In this document: one piece after another, positions 34,474-43,285 of the stretch
Position numbering within the stretch: the stretch's first letter is position 1
Layout of the letters: each line of letters starts with the position of its first letter
Source of the DNA: Pseudomonadota bacterium
GTDB lineage: Bacteria > Desulfobacterota > Binatia > UBA12015
DNA: 50,057 nucleotides
Assembly: GCA_005777805.1 (NCBI GenBank)
Contig: SXLG01000163.1
Span: 1-50,057, forward strand
Direction: 5' to 3'
Translations under genes and position numbers: made by a program
The notes under the pieces: model-generated
Database searches by the model: none
The model's input: the letters and a program-made list of their open reading frames with translations, nothing else
What the model was told of the DNA's origin: nothing

Positions 34474-35873
34474 CCCCCCCCCTGTCCCCAAGCACCCAGA
34501 CGATCCTCCTGCTGACGGCGCCATTGATCGCTGGACGCGGAACCTCCTCATCCGAGGTCCTGTCTCCGGGTGAATACAAGCGTCTCGCTCGCCACCTGCA
34601 GGAGAAACAGCGCCAGCTCGGGGATCTCGTGTCGCCCGATGCGGCGGATCTCCGGCGGGAGTGCCGGAGTGTGGTGGACGAGGCCCGGTTGCAACGTTTG
34701 CTGGGACGCGGCTTCCTCCTGAGCCAGGTCATCGAGCACTGGCAGGCGCGCGCCATCTGGGTAGTCAGCCGCGCTGACGCCGAGTATCCCTGCCGCTTGA
34801 AGACGCGCCTGCGGGAAGACGCCCCAGCAGTGCTCTACGGCTGCGGTGAGATGAGTTTGCTGGGCTCGGGTGGCCTCGCCGTGGTTGGATCTCGTCACGT
34901 TGGGGAATCATTGATCGACTACGCGATGGCAGTGGGCCGCTTGGCGGCTCGGGCCGGAAGGACACTCGTATCGGGTGGCGCCAAGGGCATCGATCAGGCC
35001 GCCATGCGTGGTGCGCTCGAAGCTGGTGGCAGGGTCACCGGCGTCCTCGCGGACAGTCTGGAACGGACGAGCATGAATCGCGAGCACCGCAACCTGCTGC
35101 TTGAGGGCAAGCTCGTTCTGGTTTCGCCCTACGACCCGAGCGCCGGGTTCAACGTCGGCAACGCCATGCAGCGCAACAAGCTGATCTATGCGCTGGCCGA
35201 TGCATCCCTGGTCGTCAGCTCCGATCTCGGGAAAGGCGGCACCTGGGCGGGGGCCATCGAGCAGCTCGGTAAGCTAAAATTGGTGCCCGTGTACGCCCGA
35301 TCGACGGGCGAGGACTCTGCCGGTCTCGATGCCCTGCGCAACAAGGGTGCGATCCCCTGGCCGAATCCGCAGGACGCGGAAGCATTTGAAGGTGTGTTCG
35401 ATGCCGTCACGCCAGACTTAATTCCACTGCCCAAGGCAGGACTTGCGCTGTTTCCCGGCGCCGGTTCGTCCGACATCGCCCCGAGGCCGCCAGCGGTGCC
35501 GGAGACACCACCGGCGATCGGATCGCCCATCGAGCGAGTGGTGACTTCCGCTGCTCCACCGGGGGATGCCCCCGTAGGTCCGGTGCCCAGCTTGGTGCCC
35601 AGGGCGGCGCGGGCTCGCGGGGCCCAGTCCGACCCGGCCAGCCCGGTGGTGGAGAAGGCATCGAGACCTGCAGACACCCTGTTGGCGACGGTCCGAGAGG
35701 TGATCCCGCAGCTTCTGAAGGCGCCGATGAAGGACGGGGAGGTTGCTGCTGCGCTGGGCGTCTCCAAGGCGCAGGCGAGAGCGTGGTTGGGGCTTCTCGT
35801 CGATGAGGGTGTGATCGAGAAACAGGAGAGGCCAGCGCGGTACATCGTCAAGAGGCCCAGCCTGTTCGAATGA
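34470..35873 (+). CDS. psyrA: DprA-like antitoxin (PsyrA/RqlI-like)
   Basis: A 467-residue protein whose ATG overlaps the stop of the RecQ-PRTase gene (ATGA). An N-terminal helical region includes [13 protein letters not shown]. The Rossmann-like DprA/Smf domain is clear (about 120-290). Its blocks include [33 protein letters not shown] and [18 protein letters not shown]. After these come [22 protein letters not shown] and [12 protein letters not shown] Pro/Ala-rich linker leads to a C-terminal winged helix (about 400-460), as in DprA domain 3. It should bind nucleotides or single-stranded DNA and neutralise the helicase-PRTase partner (family knowledge). Nine consecutive C residues follow the first codon plus two bases. 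It is not the housekeeping dprA by context. Confidence 0.87.
   Translation: MTPPLSPSTQTILLLTAPLIAGRGTSSSEVLSPGEYKRLARHLQEKQRQLGDLVSPDAADLRRECRSVVDEARLQRLLGRGFLLSQVIEHWQARAIWVVSRADAEYPCRLKTRLREDAPAVLYGCGEMSLLGSGGLAVVGSRHVGESLIDYAMAVGRLAARAGRTLVSGGAKGIDQAAMRGALEAGGRVTGVLADSLERTSMNREHRNLLLEGKLVLVSPYDPSAGFNVGNAMQRNKLIYALADASLVVSSDLGKGGTWAGAIEQLGKLKLVPVYARSTGEDSAGLDALRNKGAIPWPNPQDAEAFEGVFDAVTPDLIPLPKAGLALFPGAGSSDIAPRPPAVPETPPAIGSPIERVVTSAAPPGDAPVGPVPSLVPRAARARGAQSDPASPVVEKASRPADTLLATVREVIPQLLKAPMKDGEVAAALGVSKAQARAWLGLLVDEGVIEKQERPARYIVKRPSLFE
34474..34482 (+). repeat. C9 homopolymer directly after the antitoxin start codon
   Basis: The coding strand reads ATGA followed by nine Cs and then TGTCCCC. 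Gain or loss of one C would shift the antitoxin frame from its second codons onward. A second ATG at 34466, in another frame, overlaps the same tract and soon meets a stop. Confidence 0.85.
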
Positions 35874-36047
35874 TCCAGGACGATGCATCCGCTCCAACCT
35901 GCATCGATGCGGGCTGAATCGCCCCCGCTTTCATGCTGAGAGGGGTACGGTCGTGGCGGAGGGGCCGCCCAGGGCCCGGCCGGATGCGTGGCCCCGTTTG
36001 CCGCCCCGCTTGGATGCATCGCGCGCCGCAGGTGGCTAAGCGGGGTC

Positions 36048-37025
36048 GTGCGACGGGCGCGGATCGCGGGGGTCGGGGGGGGCCTGCCTCCGACCGTGCT
36101 TGAGAACGCCGACCTCGAGACGGAACTCGGGGTCGAACCGGGCTGGATCGAGGCACGTACGGGCATCCGCTCACGCCGCATCCTGCGCGCCGACGAATCG
36201 ATCGTGGATCTGGCGGAGGCCGCCGCACGCGAAGCGCTCGAAACCGCTGGCCTGAGGCCCACGGATCTCGACGCGGTGGTTTGCGCCACGACGTCTGCGC
36301 CCTGGCAGTTTCCTTCGCTTGCCTGCCTGCTGCACGACCGGCTCGGCGTTGCCGACGCACCGGCCTTCGACGTGGCGGCCGCCTGCACCGGTTTCATCTA
36401 CGCACTCTCGGTCGCCGAACAGGGCATCCGCGTCGCCGACTACCAGCGCGTGCTCGTGGTCGGTGCCGATGCGCTGAGCCAGGTTTGCGATCCGGCCGAC
36501 CGCACGACCCGAGCCCTCTTCGGCGACGGCGCGGGTGCGGTGGTTCTGGTGGCCGAGCCTGGGGACAGCGGTCGCGGCGTTCTCTCGGTTAGGCTGCGCG
36601 CGGCCGGCAGTGCCTGGGCGCTGCTCACACTGCCCGCCGGGCTACGCCGGCCGGAGTCCTTCGTGGCGGGCGTCGATCCATGGATGCGCATGAAGGGACA
36701 GGAAGTCTTCCGCTTCGCGGTCGACCAGCTCGTCGCGCTGACCCACGATGTCCTCTCGCAGGCGGGATCCACGCCGGGTGACGTCGATCTCTTCGTGCCG
36801 CACCAGGCAAACCTGCGCATCATCCGCATGGTGGCGCTCCAGCTCGGGATCGAGCAAGACCGATTTGTGCAGAACCTCGAGAGCTGCGGCAACACCTCGG
36901 CCGCATCGATTCCGCTCGCGCTGGCGGCGGCGCTGGCCGCGGGAAGGATCGCGCCGGGTCAGCTTGTCGTGCTGGGCGCCGTGGGCGGCGGCATGACGGC
37001 CGGGGCCGCGGCTTTGTTGTGGTGA
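36048..37025 (+). CDS. Beta-ketoacyl-ACP synthase III-like enzyme (FabH family)
   Basis: A 325-residue thiolase-fold enzyme from the GTG at 36048, the usual FabH length; the open frame to 35988 would add residues not seen in the family. Active-site Cys is at 113 in FDVAAACTGFIYAL, His in VPHQANLRII and Asn in ESCGNTSAASIPLAL, so the Cys-His-Asn triad is complete. TRTGIRSRR matches the CoA-binding W-x-x-x-R-T-G-I-R block. Family members start fatty-acid synthesis or join acyl groups in special pathways. Its place before methyltransferase and glycosyltransferase genes suggests acyl decoration or a lipid for the surface glycan rather than housekeeping FabH (inference). The 174 bases after the defence module hold no gene. 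Confidence 0.85.
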   Translation: MRRARIAGVGGGLPPTVLENADLETELGVEPGWIEARTGIRSRRILRADESIVDLAEAAAREALETAGLRPTDLDAVVCATTSAPWQFPSLACLLHDRLGVADAPAFDVAAACTGFIYALSVAEQGIRVADYQRVLVVGADALSQVCDPADRTTRALFGDGAGAVVLVAEPGDSGRGVLSVRLRAAGSAWALLTLPAGLRRPESFVAGVDPWMRMKGQEVFRFAVDQLVALTHDVLSQAGSTPGDVDLFVPHQANLRIIRMVALQLGIEQDRFVQNLESCGNTSAASIPLALAAALAAGRIAPGQLVVLGAVGGGMTAGAAALLW

Positions 37026-37032
37026 CGGTTGC

Positions 37033-38973
37033 GTGAGGGCGATGGCGGACGAGCCTGTCACGGCCGGCGGGTTCCAGCAGCGCTACGGCCCGGGCTACTT
37101 CCGGGGCGAGGGCAGCGGCTTCTCGAGCGCGGGTTACGAGACGGTCCACGCGAGCTTCCGCGAGTGGATGGATTTCGTGCGCGACGAAGTCGGTCCGGGC
37201 GCGCTCTGGCTCGACGTCGGCTGCGCCTATGGGTTTCTGGTGAGCGAGGCGTGCCAAGCGGGCTTCCGCTGCGTTGGCATTGACGCGAGTCGCTGGGCGA
37301 CCCGCCAGGGGCGGCAAGTCCAGCGGGCAGCGGCTGCGGCGGAGAGGAGTGCAGCCAACGGCGTGTCCGCAGGCGGGCCGGCGCAGCACCTCCCCCAGGG
37401 CCCGACCGCGCGGCAGGGCGGTGCTCTGGCGTGCGCTTGGGCCGAGGAGTTGCCGTTCGGAGCCGCGCGCTTCGCCGTCGTCAGTGCCTTCGATGTCCTC
37501 GAGCATCTTCCGGATCCGCAACGCGCGCTCGACGAGATCGCCCGGGTGCTGCGTACGGGCGGGCTGCTCCTCGCAGCCACGCCCGATCCGCTTCGCTTCG
37601 ACCGGCACGAGCCGAGCCATCTCGCCGAGGCGCCGCCCGCGGTGTGGGTCCGCCGGCTGGAGGAACGCGGCTTCGTTGTCGCGCACCGGTTTCGCCAGGC
37701 GCCCTTCAATCTCGAGCTGATCGCCCGCCGGGGCGGTACGCGACCGCGTGTGGCCTGGGATGCGCTCGGCGTCGCCGAAGGATTGTTCGAGTTGCGGGGC
37801 GATCCGGCACTACGGGCGTCCCTGCGCCAGGGTTTCGAGACCCCAGCGGCAGCTGACAACTCGCGCCTCGCGGGGGATGGCGCGGAAGTGCACCTGCTCA
37901 ACGCGGGCCGCGAACCGCTCGAGGTCGGGCTCGTCATCGAGGGGGAGGGGCTCGCCGTCGGCGAGATCCACCTCGGCGGACGCTGCCTTGGGCGGGCGGA
38001 CGAGGAGATCCGTTTCTTGCTGCCCTCGGGTGGCCACGGTCTCGTGTTGCGCAGCCGCGGTACCTGGATCCGCCTGCGGAAGGTGCGCTTCGAGTCGCGC
38101 GCCGTGACCTGCGCCGAGGCCTGTCGAACGCTGCCCTTCGATCTCTTCGAACGCTACGGCTTGATGGCCGCTCTGGTCGAGCGGTGGGCGCCCGAGGCAG
38201 TTGCGTTGCTCGATGTCGGCGGAGCAATGTCGGCCGAGGCGGGCCACCTCGGTCACGTCGAGGACTTCGTGCCTCAAGTCGATGTGCAGAGCATCGACAC
38301 GCGCTGGATCGACCATGCCCGGCACGGCCGGATGGAGCCGGGGGAGGGGTTGCCCTTTGCCGATCAGGCCTTTGACGTGGTGTGCTCGCTCGACGTGCTC
38401 GAGCACGTGCCGCCGCAGCTACGGGACGATTGGCTCGGCGAGCTCTGGCGGGTGACGCGCGGCCTGCTCGTCGTCGGCGCGCCCTTCGATACCGAAGGCG
38501 TCGCGGCAGCCGATGCGTGGCTCCACCGCCTGATTCTCGAGCGTTATGGCTATGGCGCGCCCTTCCTCGAGGAGCATTTGAATCTGGGATTGCCAGGGAT
38601 CGAGACGGCACGGGCGGCGCTCGAGCGAAAGGGGGCCGCGCCCGCCGTGGTGGCCTCAGGATGGCTGCCGCTGTGGCGGCTCGGACAGGAGCTGAGCGCC
38701 ACCCTCTCGCACCCCGTGCAGGACCGACGCTGGGTCGGGGCCATGCAGCGCTTCAATGGCCTGCTGCCGCTGGCGCCCGGCGGCGAGCCGGCCTATCGAC
38801 ACATTCTGGTGGCGCATCGAACCCGACCGATCGCGCAGGCCGCCCTTCGCGCCAGCTTCGATCCCTGGCGGGCGCCGGATCTGGCGGAGTTCCGCGCGAT
38901 TCTCGAGGCCTCGCCGGGCGGCGCGGACGATCGATGTGGCGCGACCGGTCCAGGGACGGAAGCGGGCTCGTGA
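37033..38973 (+). CDS. Protein with two SAM-dependent methyltransferase domains
   Basis: A 646-residue cytoplasmic protein from GTG 37033; the ATG at 37042 is an alternative three codons on. Domain 1 (about 1-240) has the SAM loop LWLDVGCAYGFLVSEA, then FDVLEHLPDPQRALDEIARVL and LLLAATPD. A middle beta-rich part (about 260-345) resembles a carbohydrate-binding sandwich (EVGLVIEGEGLAVGEIHLGG). Domain 2 (about 360-560) has ALLDVGGA, then LPFADQAFDVVCSLDVLEHVP and LLVVGAPFD. Its glycine loop is less canonical than in domain 1. Such double enzymes often methylate sugars or cap O-polysaccharides, which could give the end recognised by a Wzt C-terminal domain (inference). The stop overlaps the next gene. 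Confidence 0.82.
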   Translation: MRAMADEPVTAGGFQQRYGPGYFRGEGSGFSSAGYETVHASFREWMDFVRDEVGPGALWLDVGCAYGFLVSEACQAGFRCVGIDASRWATRQGRQVQRAAAAAERSAANGVSAGGPAQHLPQGPTARQGGALACAWAEELPFGAARFAVVSAFDVLEHLPDPQRALDEIARVLRTGGLLLAATPDPLRFDRHEPSHLAEAPPAVWVRRLEERGFVVAHRFRQAPFNLELIARRGGTRPRVAWDALGVAEGLFELRGDPALRASLRQGFETPAAADNSRLAGDGAEVHLLNAGREPLEVGLVIEGEGLAVGEIHLGGRCLGRADEEIRFLLPSGGHGLVLRSRGTWIRLRKVRFESRAVTCAEACRTLPFDLFERYGLMAALVERWAPEAVALLDVGGAMSAEAGHLGHVEDFVPQVDVQSIDTRWIDHARHGRMEPGEGLPFADQAFDVVCSLDVLEHVPPQLRDDWLGELWRVTRGLLVVGAPFDTEGVAAADAWLHRLILERYGYGAPFLEEHLNLGLPGIETARAALERKGAAPAVVASGWLPLWRLGQELSATLSHPVQDRRWVGAMQRFNGLLPLAPGGEPAYRHILVAHRTRPIAQAALRASFDPWRAPDLAEFRAILEASPGGADDRCGATGPGTEAGS

Positions 38974-40121
38974 GCGGATCGCTGCCCGCGCTCGCCGCCG
39001 TCGGCCCGGACGCCGGCTCGCCGGCGGGACCGCCCGACGCCCGCGTCGGCGCATCTCTGCCCGAGGTCACCATCGCGATCGTGACCTGGAATGCCCGGAC
39101 TCTGCTCGAAACGTGTTTGACCTCGCTCGCGGCGGTCGATTACCCGGCCGATCGGCTCGAAGTCCTCGTGCATGACAACGGTTCCCGCGACGGCACCAGC
39201 GACTGGCTTGCGCTCGCATGGCCCCGCGCGCGGGGCACGGCCTCTCCGGGGAATCTTGGCTTTGCGGCGCCCTGCAATGCTCTGGTGCGCACGGCGGCCG
39301 CGCCACTGGTCTGTCTGGTCAATAACGACATGACATTTGCGCCCGACTTCCTGCGCCGCATGGTCGAGGCCTGGCACGAAAGTGGTGCGACCTGCGTCGG
39401 GGCGCGTATCTGCGATGCCACGGGCGAGCGTCTGGAGTACGAGGGCGGCAGCGTGAATCTGCACGGCCACGGTGCGCCGCTGGGCTTCGGTAAAGTGGTG
39501 ACGCACGGTGTGGGCTGGCGGGACACGCTCTTCGCGAGCGGAGGTGCCATGCTGGTCGAGCGCGAGCGCTTCCTCGCCGCCGGAGGGTTCGCGGCCGACT
39601 ATTTTGCTTATTTCGAGGACGTCGATCTGGGTTGGCGGCTCGGCGCGCTGGGCCAACGCTGTGTCGTGGCGCGCGGCGCCCGGGTCTTCCACCGCGAGCA
39701 CGGCAGCGAGGCTGCGCTCGGGCAGGGCGGTCGGCTCGTCCTGCTCGAGCGCAATGGTCTCCTCAACATCGTGCGCAACTACGGTTCGGATTGGGCAGAG
39801 CCGGTGTTCGCCTGGGCACTGGCCCTTCTCGCGGAACGCATGCGGCTCGTGCCGGAGCAGGCTCGCGATCGCCGCCGGGCGCTCGCTTCCGCCATGGCCG
39901 CGTTGCCGGCCGCCCGCCGCGCCGGTCGGGCGCTGGCGGAGCGCCGCCGGGTGCGCGACGAAGAGGTGGTGGCACGTTTCGTCGAACCCCTGCGGCCCGT
40001 TCTGGGAGGAGAGGAATACGCCGAGATCCAATCGCGACTCGCGCGTGAGTTTGGCATTGACCGGCTGCTCGAGAGAGTCGGATCGCGAGGGGTGGCGGCA
40101 TCTCCGGACGCGGCCTCATGA
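38970..40121 (+). CDS. Family 2 glycosyltransferase (rhamnosyltransferase-like)
   Basis: A 383-residue enzyme from a GTG that overlaps the upstream stop. After about 30 Ala/Gly-rich residues the GT2 domain begins VTIAIVTWNARTLLETCLTSL. VHDNGSRDGTSDW is the nucleotide-binding part, NLGFAAPCNALV follows, and VCLVNNDMTFAPDFL carries the DXD-like NND. SGGAMLVERERFLAAGGF and YFEDVDLGWRL complete the domain with the catalytic ED pair. The C-terminal 130 residues are helical and basic. It should add one sugar to the lipid-linked glycan. Its stop overlaps the next gene (ATGA). Confidence 0.9.
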   Translation: MSGSLPALAAVGPDAGSPAGPPDARVGASLPEVTIAIVTWNARTLLETCLTSLAAVDYPADRLEVLVHDNGSRDGTSDWLALAWPRARGTASPGNLGFAAPCNALVRTAAAPLVCLVNNDMTFAPDFLRRMVEAWHESGATCVGARICDATGERLEYEGGSVNLHGHGAPLGFGKVVTHGVGWRDTLFASGGAMLVERERFLAAGGFAADYFAYFEDVDLGWRLGALGQRCVVARGARVFHREHGSEAALGQGGRLVLLERNGLLNIVRNYGSDWAEPVFAWALALLAERMRLVPEQARDRRRALASAMAALPAARRAGRALAERRRVRDEEVVARFVEPLRPVLGGEEYAEIQSRLAREFGIDRLLERVGSRGVAASPDAAS

Positions 40122-41593
40122 GCGTCGCACGGGGAAAGTCGCGGCGCGGCGATACCGAGGGTCGCGCGGGTGCCTTTGCGCTGCGCTGGCGCGACGAGCG
40201 CGTGGTCGTCCCCGTCCTGCTCGGCGCGGACGCCTTCGGTGGCCTGGCCGCCCTCTTCGGGGCGTTTCTCGTGCGGATCTCGATCCCCGTGCCGCTCACG
40301 ACGCATCTGCTGCCCACCGATCGCGTGGCCGTGCTCAACGAAGCGATCGCGCTGGTCCTCACGACGCAGTTCTCCCTCCTGTATTTCTTTGGGCTCTACG
40401 ACCTCCGCCTGCTGCGCAGCGGTCGCCATCCGCTGGTCTCGACCGTGCTCGCCCTGGGCACGCAATTGCTTGCCATCTCGGCCTGGTACTTCTTTCGCGG
40501 GGACCTCGCCTTCCCGCGTTCGGTCCTCACCCTCTTCACGTTGCTCGACATCCTCTTCATCTCTGGAATCCGGCTCGCGACACGTGCGGCACTGCTGCGC
40601 GGTCATCGCGCGTTGCGCGTCGTCCTGGTCGGGCCGGCGGCGGGCGTCGCCGATCTCGCGGGGATGCTGCGCGCGACGTCATCGGGGCCGCATGCCGTGG
40701 AGGTCATCGGCGGGATCCGCAGTGACAGTCCGGCCCGACCCAGCGAGGCTTCGACGGCGGGTGATCTGCACTGGCTCGGTACGACCGCCGACCTCGAGCG
40801 CGCGGCCCGGGCGGGGGGAGTCGATCATGTCATTCTGCTGCCCGCCGAATCCTGGCAGGATGATCTCCTCGACCGGGTGCTGCGCGCCACGGATGTGCCC
40901 GATGCGCCGCGCGTCTCGGTCGTCCCCTCGGTGCACGAGCTGCTCGTCGGCCGGTTGGCATCCCTCTCGATCGAGGATGTGCCACTGATCGAGGTGGCGC
41001 GGGATCCACGCGGCTCGCCCGGCTTCGTCGCCAAGACGGTTTTCGAGTACGTGCTGGCCACGGCACTCCTGATTCCGGCCCTGCCGATCGTGGCGGTCGC
41101 GGCGCTCGCCATCGGGCTGACCTCGACCGGGCCCGTGATCTATCGCCAGCGGCGTGTTGGTCAGGGCGGGCGCGAGTTCACGATGTACAAGCTGCGCACC
41201 ATGCGTACCGGCGCCGAGGATGACACCGGTCCGGTCCTGGCGCAGCCCGACGATGCGCGCGTGACTCCGGCGGGACGCATTCTCCGCGCGCTGCGCATCG
41301 ACGAGATTCCGCAGTTGCTCAACGTGCTCAACGGCACCATGAGCCTGGTCGGTCCCCGGCCCGAACGTCCGGAGTTCGCCGAGCGCCTCGTGCGCGAGAT
41401 CCCGGGCTACGCCGAGCGCTGGCTGGTCAAGCCCGGTGTCTCGGGCCTCGCCCAGGTACGGGGCGAGTACCATACCTCGCCCGCCTTCAAGCTAAAATAC
41501 GATCTGGCCTACGTCCACAACCACTCCCTGCTGCTCGATCTCCGGATCATGGCCGAGACCGTCAAGTCACTCCTCACCCGTCGCGGCGTGTGA
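40118..41593 (+). CDS. Polyprenyl-phosphate sugar-1-phosphate transferase (WbaP/WcaJ-like)
   Basis: A 491-residue polyisoprenyl-phosphate hexose-1-phosphate transferase that starts lipid-linked glycan synthesis. About four N-terminal membrane helices (residues 30-150) are followed by a Rossmann-like central domain (RVVLVGPAAGVADLAGML). One more hydrophobic segment (VLATALLIPALPIVAVAALAIGL) leads into the catalytic domain. That domain shows VIYRQRRVGQGGREFTMYKL, then RTMRTGAEDDTGPVLAQPDD and LRIDEIPQLLNVLNGTMSLVGPRPERP. KPGVSGLAQVRGEY closes it. All hallmark residues of the sugar-transferase family are kept. Finding the initiating enzyme here supports 28288-41593 as one polysaccharide biosynthesis and export block. 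Confidence 0.94.
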   Translation: MSVARGKSRRGDTEGRAGAFALRWRDERVVVPVLLGADAFGGLAALFGAFLVRISIPVPLTTHLLPTDRVAVLNEAIALVLTTQFSLLYFFGLYDLRLLRSGRHPLVSTVLALGTQLLAISAWYFFRGDLAFPRSVLTLFTLLDILFISGIRLATRAALLRGHRALRVVLVGPAAGVADLAGMLRATSSGPHAVEVIGGIRSDSPARPSEASTAGDLHWLGTTADLERAARAGGVDHVILLPAESWQDDLLDRVLRATDVPDAPRVSVVPSVHELLVGRLASLSIEDVPLIEVARDPRGSPGFVAKTVFEYVLATALLIPALPIVAVAALAIGLTSTGPVIYRQRRVGQGGREFTMYKLRTMRTGAEDDTGPVLAQPDDARVTPAGRILRALRIDEIPQLLNVLNGTMSLVGPRPERPEFAERLVREIPGYAERWLVKPGVSGLAQVRGEYHTSPAFKLKYDLAYVHNHSLLLDLRIMAETVKSLLTRRGV

Positions 41594-41708
41594 CCGGGGC
41601 CCGCGGCAGGGGTGCGGGCGGGGGGATCGCTGCGGCGCGGGCTGTCGTCTGCGGTGCTGCGGCTGTGCGGGCCTCGGGCGGACAGGACGAGACCCTCAAG
41701 CAAGGCCT

Positions 41709-41740
41709 CGCGCGTCGCACCGCGGTGCCGCGGACGCGCG
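41709..41740 (-). terminator. GC-rich hairpin after the minus-strand lipoprotein gene
   Basis: CGCGCGTC at 41709-41716 pairs with GACGCGCG at 41733-41740, and between them GCACCGCGGTGC is itself a palindrome. It lies five bases past the stop at 41745 on the minus strand and also after the plus-strand operon end at 41593. There is no T-run. Confidence 0.45.
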
Positions 41741-41744
41741 GACC

Positions 41745-42104
41745 TCAGGAGGCGGCTTTGGCGGCCGCCGAGAGCGCCTGCAGCGTGTCCTCGTCGAGTG
41801 CGCCGTCGGGGGTGAACCCGGCCGTGCGCTGGAATGCCTCGAGGCCGTTGATCGTCACTCTGTCGAGCTTGCCCGTGATCGGGCCCTGGTACTCGTGCAG
41901 GGCGGTCAACTCGCGCTGGATGCGCTCGATGGTGGACTGTGGCGCGTCCTGATCGAGGGCGGCATGGTCGAGGGGCTTGATCGCATCCTTGATCGCGTCT
42001 GCCGCGGCGCGGGCCTTCTCCTCTGTGATCTGTCCGCTGCACGCGGCGAGCGAGCCCAGTGCCAGAGCCGCGACGTTGAGAGCGAAGGGACGATGTCTGC
42101 GCAT
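41745..42104 (-). CDS. Small lipoprotein with peptidoglycan-binding-like domain
   Basis: A 119-residue lipoprotein. The signal peptide ends in the lipobox LAAC with Cys at 22. After a helical spacer (TEEKARAAADAIKDAI), residues about 55-115 form a PG_binding_1-like domain. ERIQRELTALHEYQGPITGKLD matches the first two helices, then INGLEAFQRTAGFTPDGALDEDTLQAL matches the typical third helix. It should tether the envelope to peptidoglycan or sense it. The gene is convergent with the polysaccharide operon and divergent from the lipoprotein at 42263. Confidence 0.82.
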   Translation of the reverse strand: MRRHRPFALNVAALALGSLAACSGQITEEKARAAADAIKDAIKPLDHAALDQDAPQSTIERIQRELTALHEYQGPITGKLDRVTINGLEAFQRTAGFTPDGALDEDTLQALSAAAKAAS

Positions 42105-42262
42105 GGAAACCGCTACCGCTTGCCGCCGTATGGATGCAAGGGCGGCCGGCTCTGGATCGACGCGCCCGCCTGGGCGATGTACAAGCGCGCCGCGGAAGCT
42201 TGGATCGGTCGGCGCATGGGGGTCGGCGGGGATCGGTGGATCTGGAGGCGGTGCGGGGCGGC

Positions 42263-43285
42263 ATGGCGAGGATCTCGGGGCAGACGGAAGCGTTGCGGAC
42301 CGCCGCGAGGTGGAGCCTGCTCCTGCTGGCGGCGGGATGCGCGGAGGCTCGGCGCCTTGACGTTGCGGCGGGTCTGTCGGTGGCGCGGACCCTGCCCCCC
42401 GGCGCGGACCTCTCCGCGGAACCGGCCGGCCTCGTCGCTATCAAGGGCCGAGTCGTGGCTCTGACCTCGACCTCGCGTTGGGTCAAGTTCGAGCTGGTCG
42501 AGCCGGGCCCGGCCGAACCCCGGGGGGCGGCGACTCCGGTCCGGGTCGCGATTCCCCTGATCGGGCCCGAGGCGGCAGTGCTTGGCGCGCGCTGGAGCGA
42601 TCGCGAGGTGCGGGTGGTGGGAACGGTCGATGGCCTGGCGTCGCCGCCAGCTCTCCTGGTCGATGGACCGCCGCGCGTTTTGGTCCTCGACGATCCGCAA
42701 GCGGCGACTGCCGTCGAGACCGTGGCGGGCGTGGCTCCGAGGCAGGAGCGAGCGGCCGAGTCCGCACGAAGCGTCGCGCCGCTGGCTCCCTCTCCGGGCT
42801 CGGGGCTGCGCGTGCCCGGCGCTCCTACCGGATCAGGCCGACCGGTCGAGCCACCGGGTTCCCCCGGACCGCGGCCTGGTGCTGCGAGCGCGCTCACGAG
42901 TCCGCCCCCGGCCACGCCCGGAGAGCTGCGGCCGGCGCCCACCGCGATGGTGGCCGGCGAGGGGGTGCGTGCCGTCGAGCATGGCGTAGAACCGCGTCCG
43001 GTAGCCACCGCGAAGGCGGCCGGTGGGCGAGCGCGTGCCGTCGAGCACGGCATAGAAGCGCGCCCTGCACCCACCGCGATGGCCGGACCCTCGGCGGAAT
43101 GTCGGGCTGCACGTGCGACTCGTGCCACCGCCGCCGCGACGGCCCGAGACGTCAGCGACCGCCTGGCGACGTGTCTCGCGACACGGGCCTCGTGTCGCGA
43201 CCAAATTGCCGCGGCACGTGATCCCCTGGCGGAGGTGGCCGCCGCGGAAGAGCGGGTCGCCTGGCTCTGTGCGGGGGTGCGGTGA
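42263..43285 (+). CDS. Predicted lipoprotein with Pro/Ala-rich repeats
   Basis: About 340 residues from the ATG at 42263. A signal peptide with core WSLLLLAAG ends at Cys 26, a weak lipobox. Residues about 45-145 form a compact beta domain (LVAIKGRVVALTSTSRWVKFEL, VRVVGTVDGLASPPALLVDG), reminiscent of OB-fold binding modules. The middle is low complexity and holds 22-residue repeats with the core RAVEHGVE / RAVEHGIE. The last 60 residues are a helical region with three cysteines ending AWLCAGVR. Function unknown. Its stop overlaps the oxidoreductase start (GTGA), so the two are translated together. The longer open frame upstream (to 42134) overlaps the divergent promoter region and is unlikely. 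Confidence 0.6.
   Translation: MARISGQTEALRTAARWSLLLLAAGCAEARRLDVAAGLSVARTLPPGADLSAEPAGLVAIKGRVVALTSTSRWVKFELVEPGPAEPRGAATPVRVAIPLIGPEAAVLGARWSDREVRVVGTVDGLASPPALLVDGPPRVLVLDDPQAATAVETVAGVAPRQERAAESARSVAPLAPSPGSGLRVPGAPTGSGRPVEPPGSPGPRPGAASALTSPPPATPGELRPAPTAMVAGEGVRAVEHGVEPRPVATAKAAGGRARAVEHGIEARPAPTAMAGPSAECRAARATRATAAATARDVSDRLATCLATRASCRDQIAAARDPLAEVAAAEERVAWLCAGVR
42938..43090 (+). repeat. 66-bp tandem repeat in the lipoprotein gene (about 2.3 units)
   Basis: The start of the unit, ACCGCGA, recurs at 42941, 43007 and 43073, exactly 66 bases apart. GTGCCGTCGAGCA and GGCRTAGAA recur inside it. The period is 22 codons and remains open in the lipoprotein frame. Confidence 0.9.
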
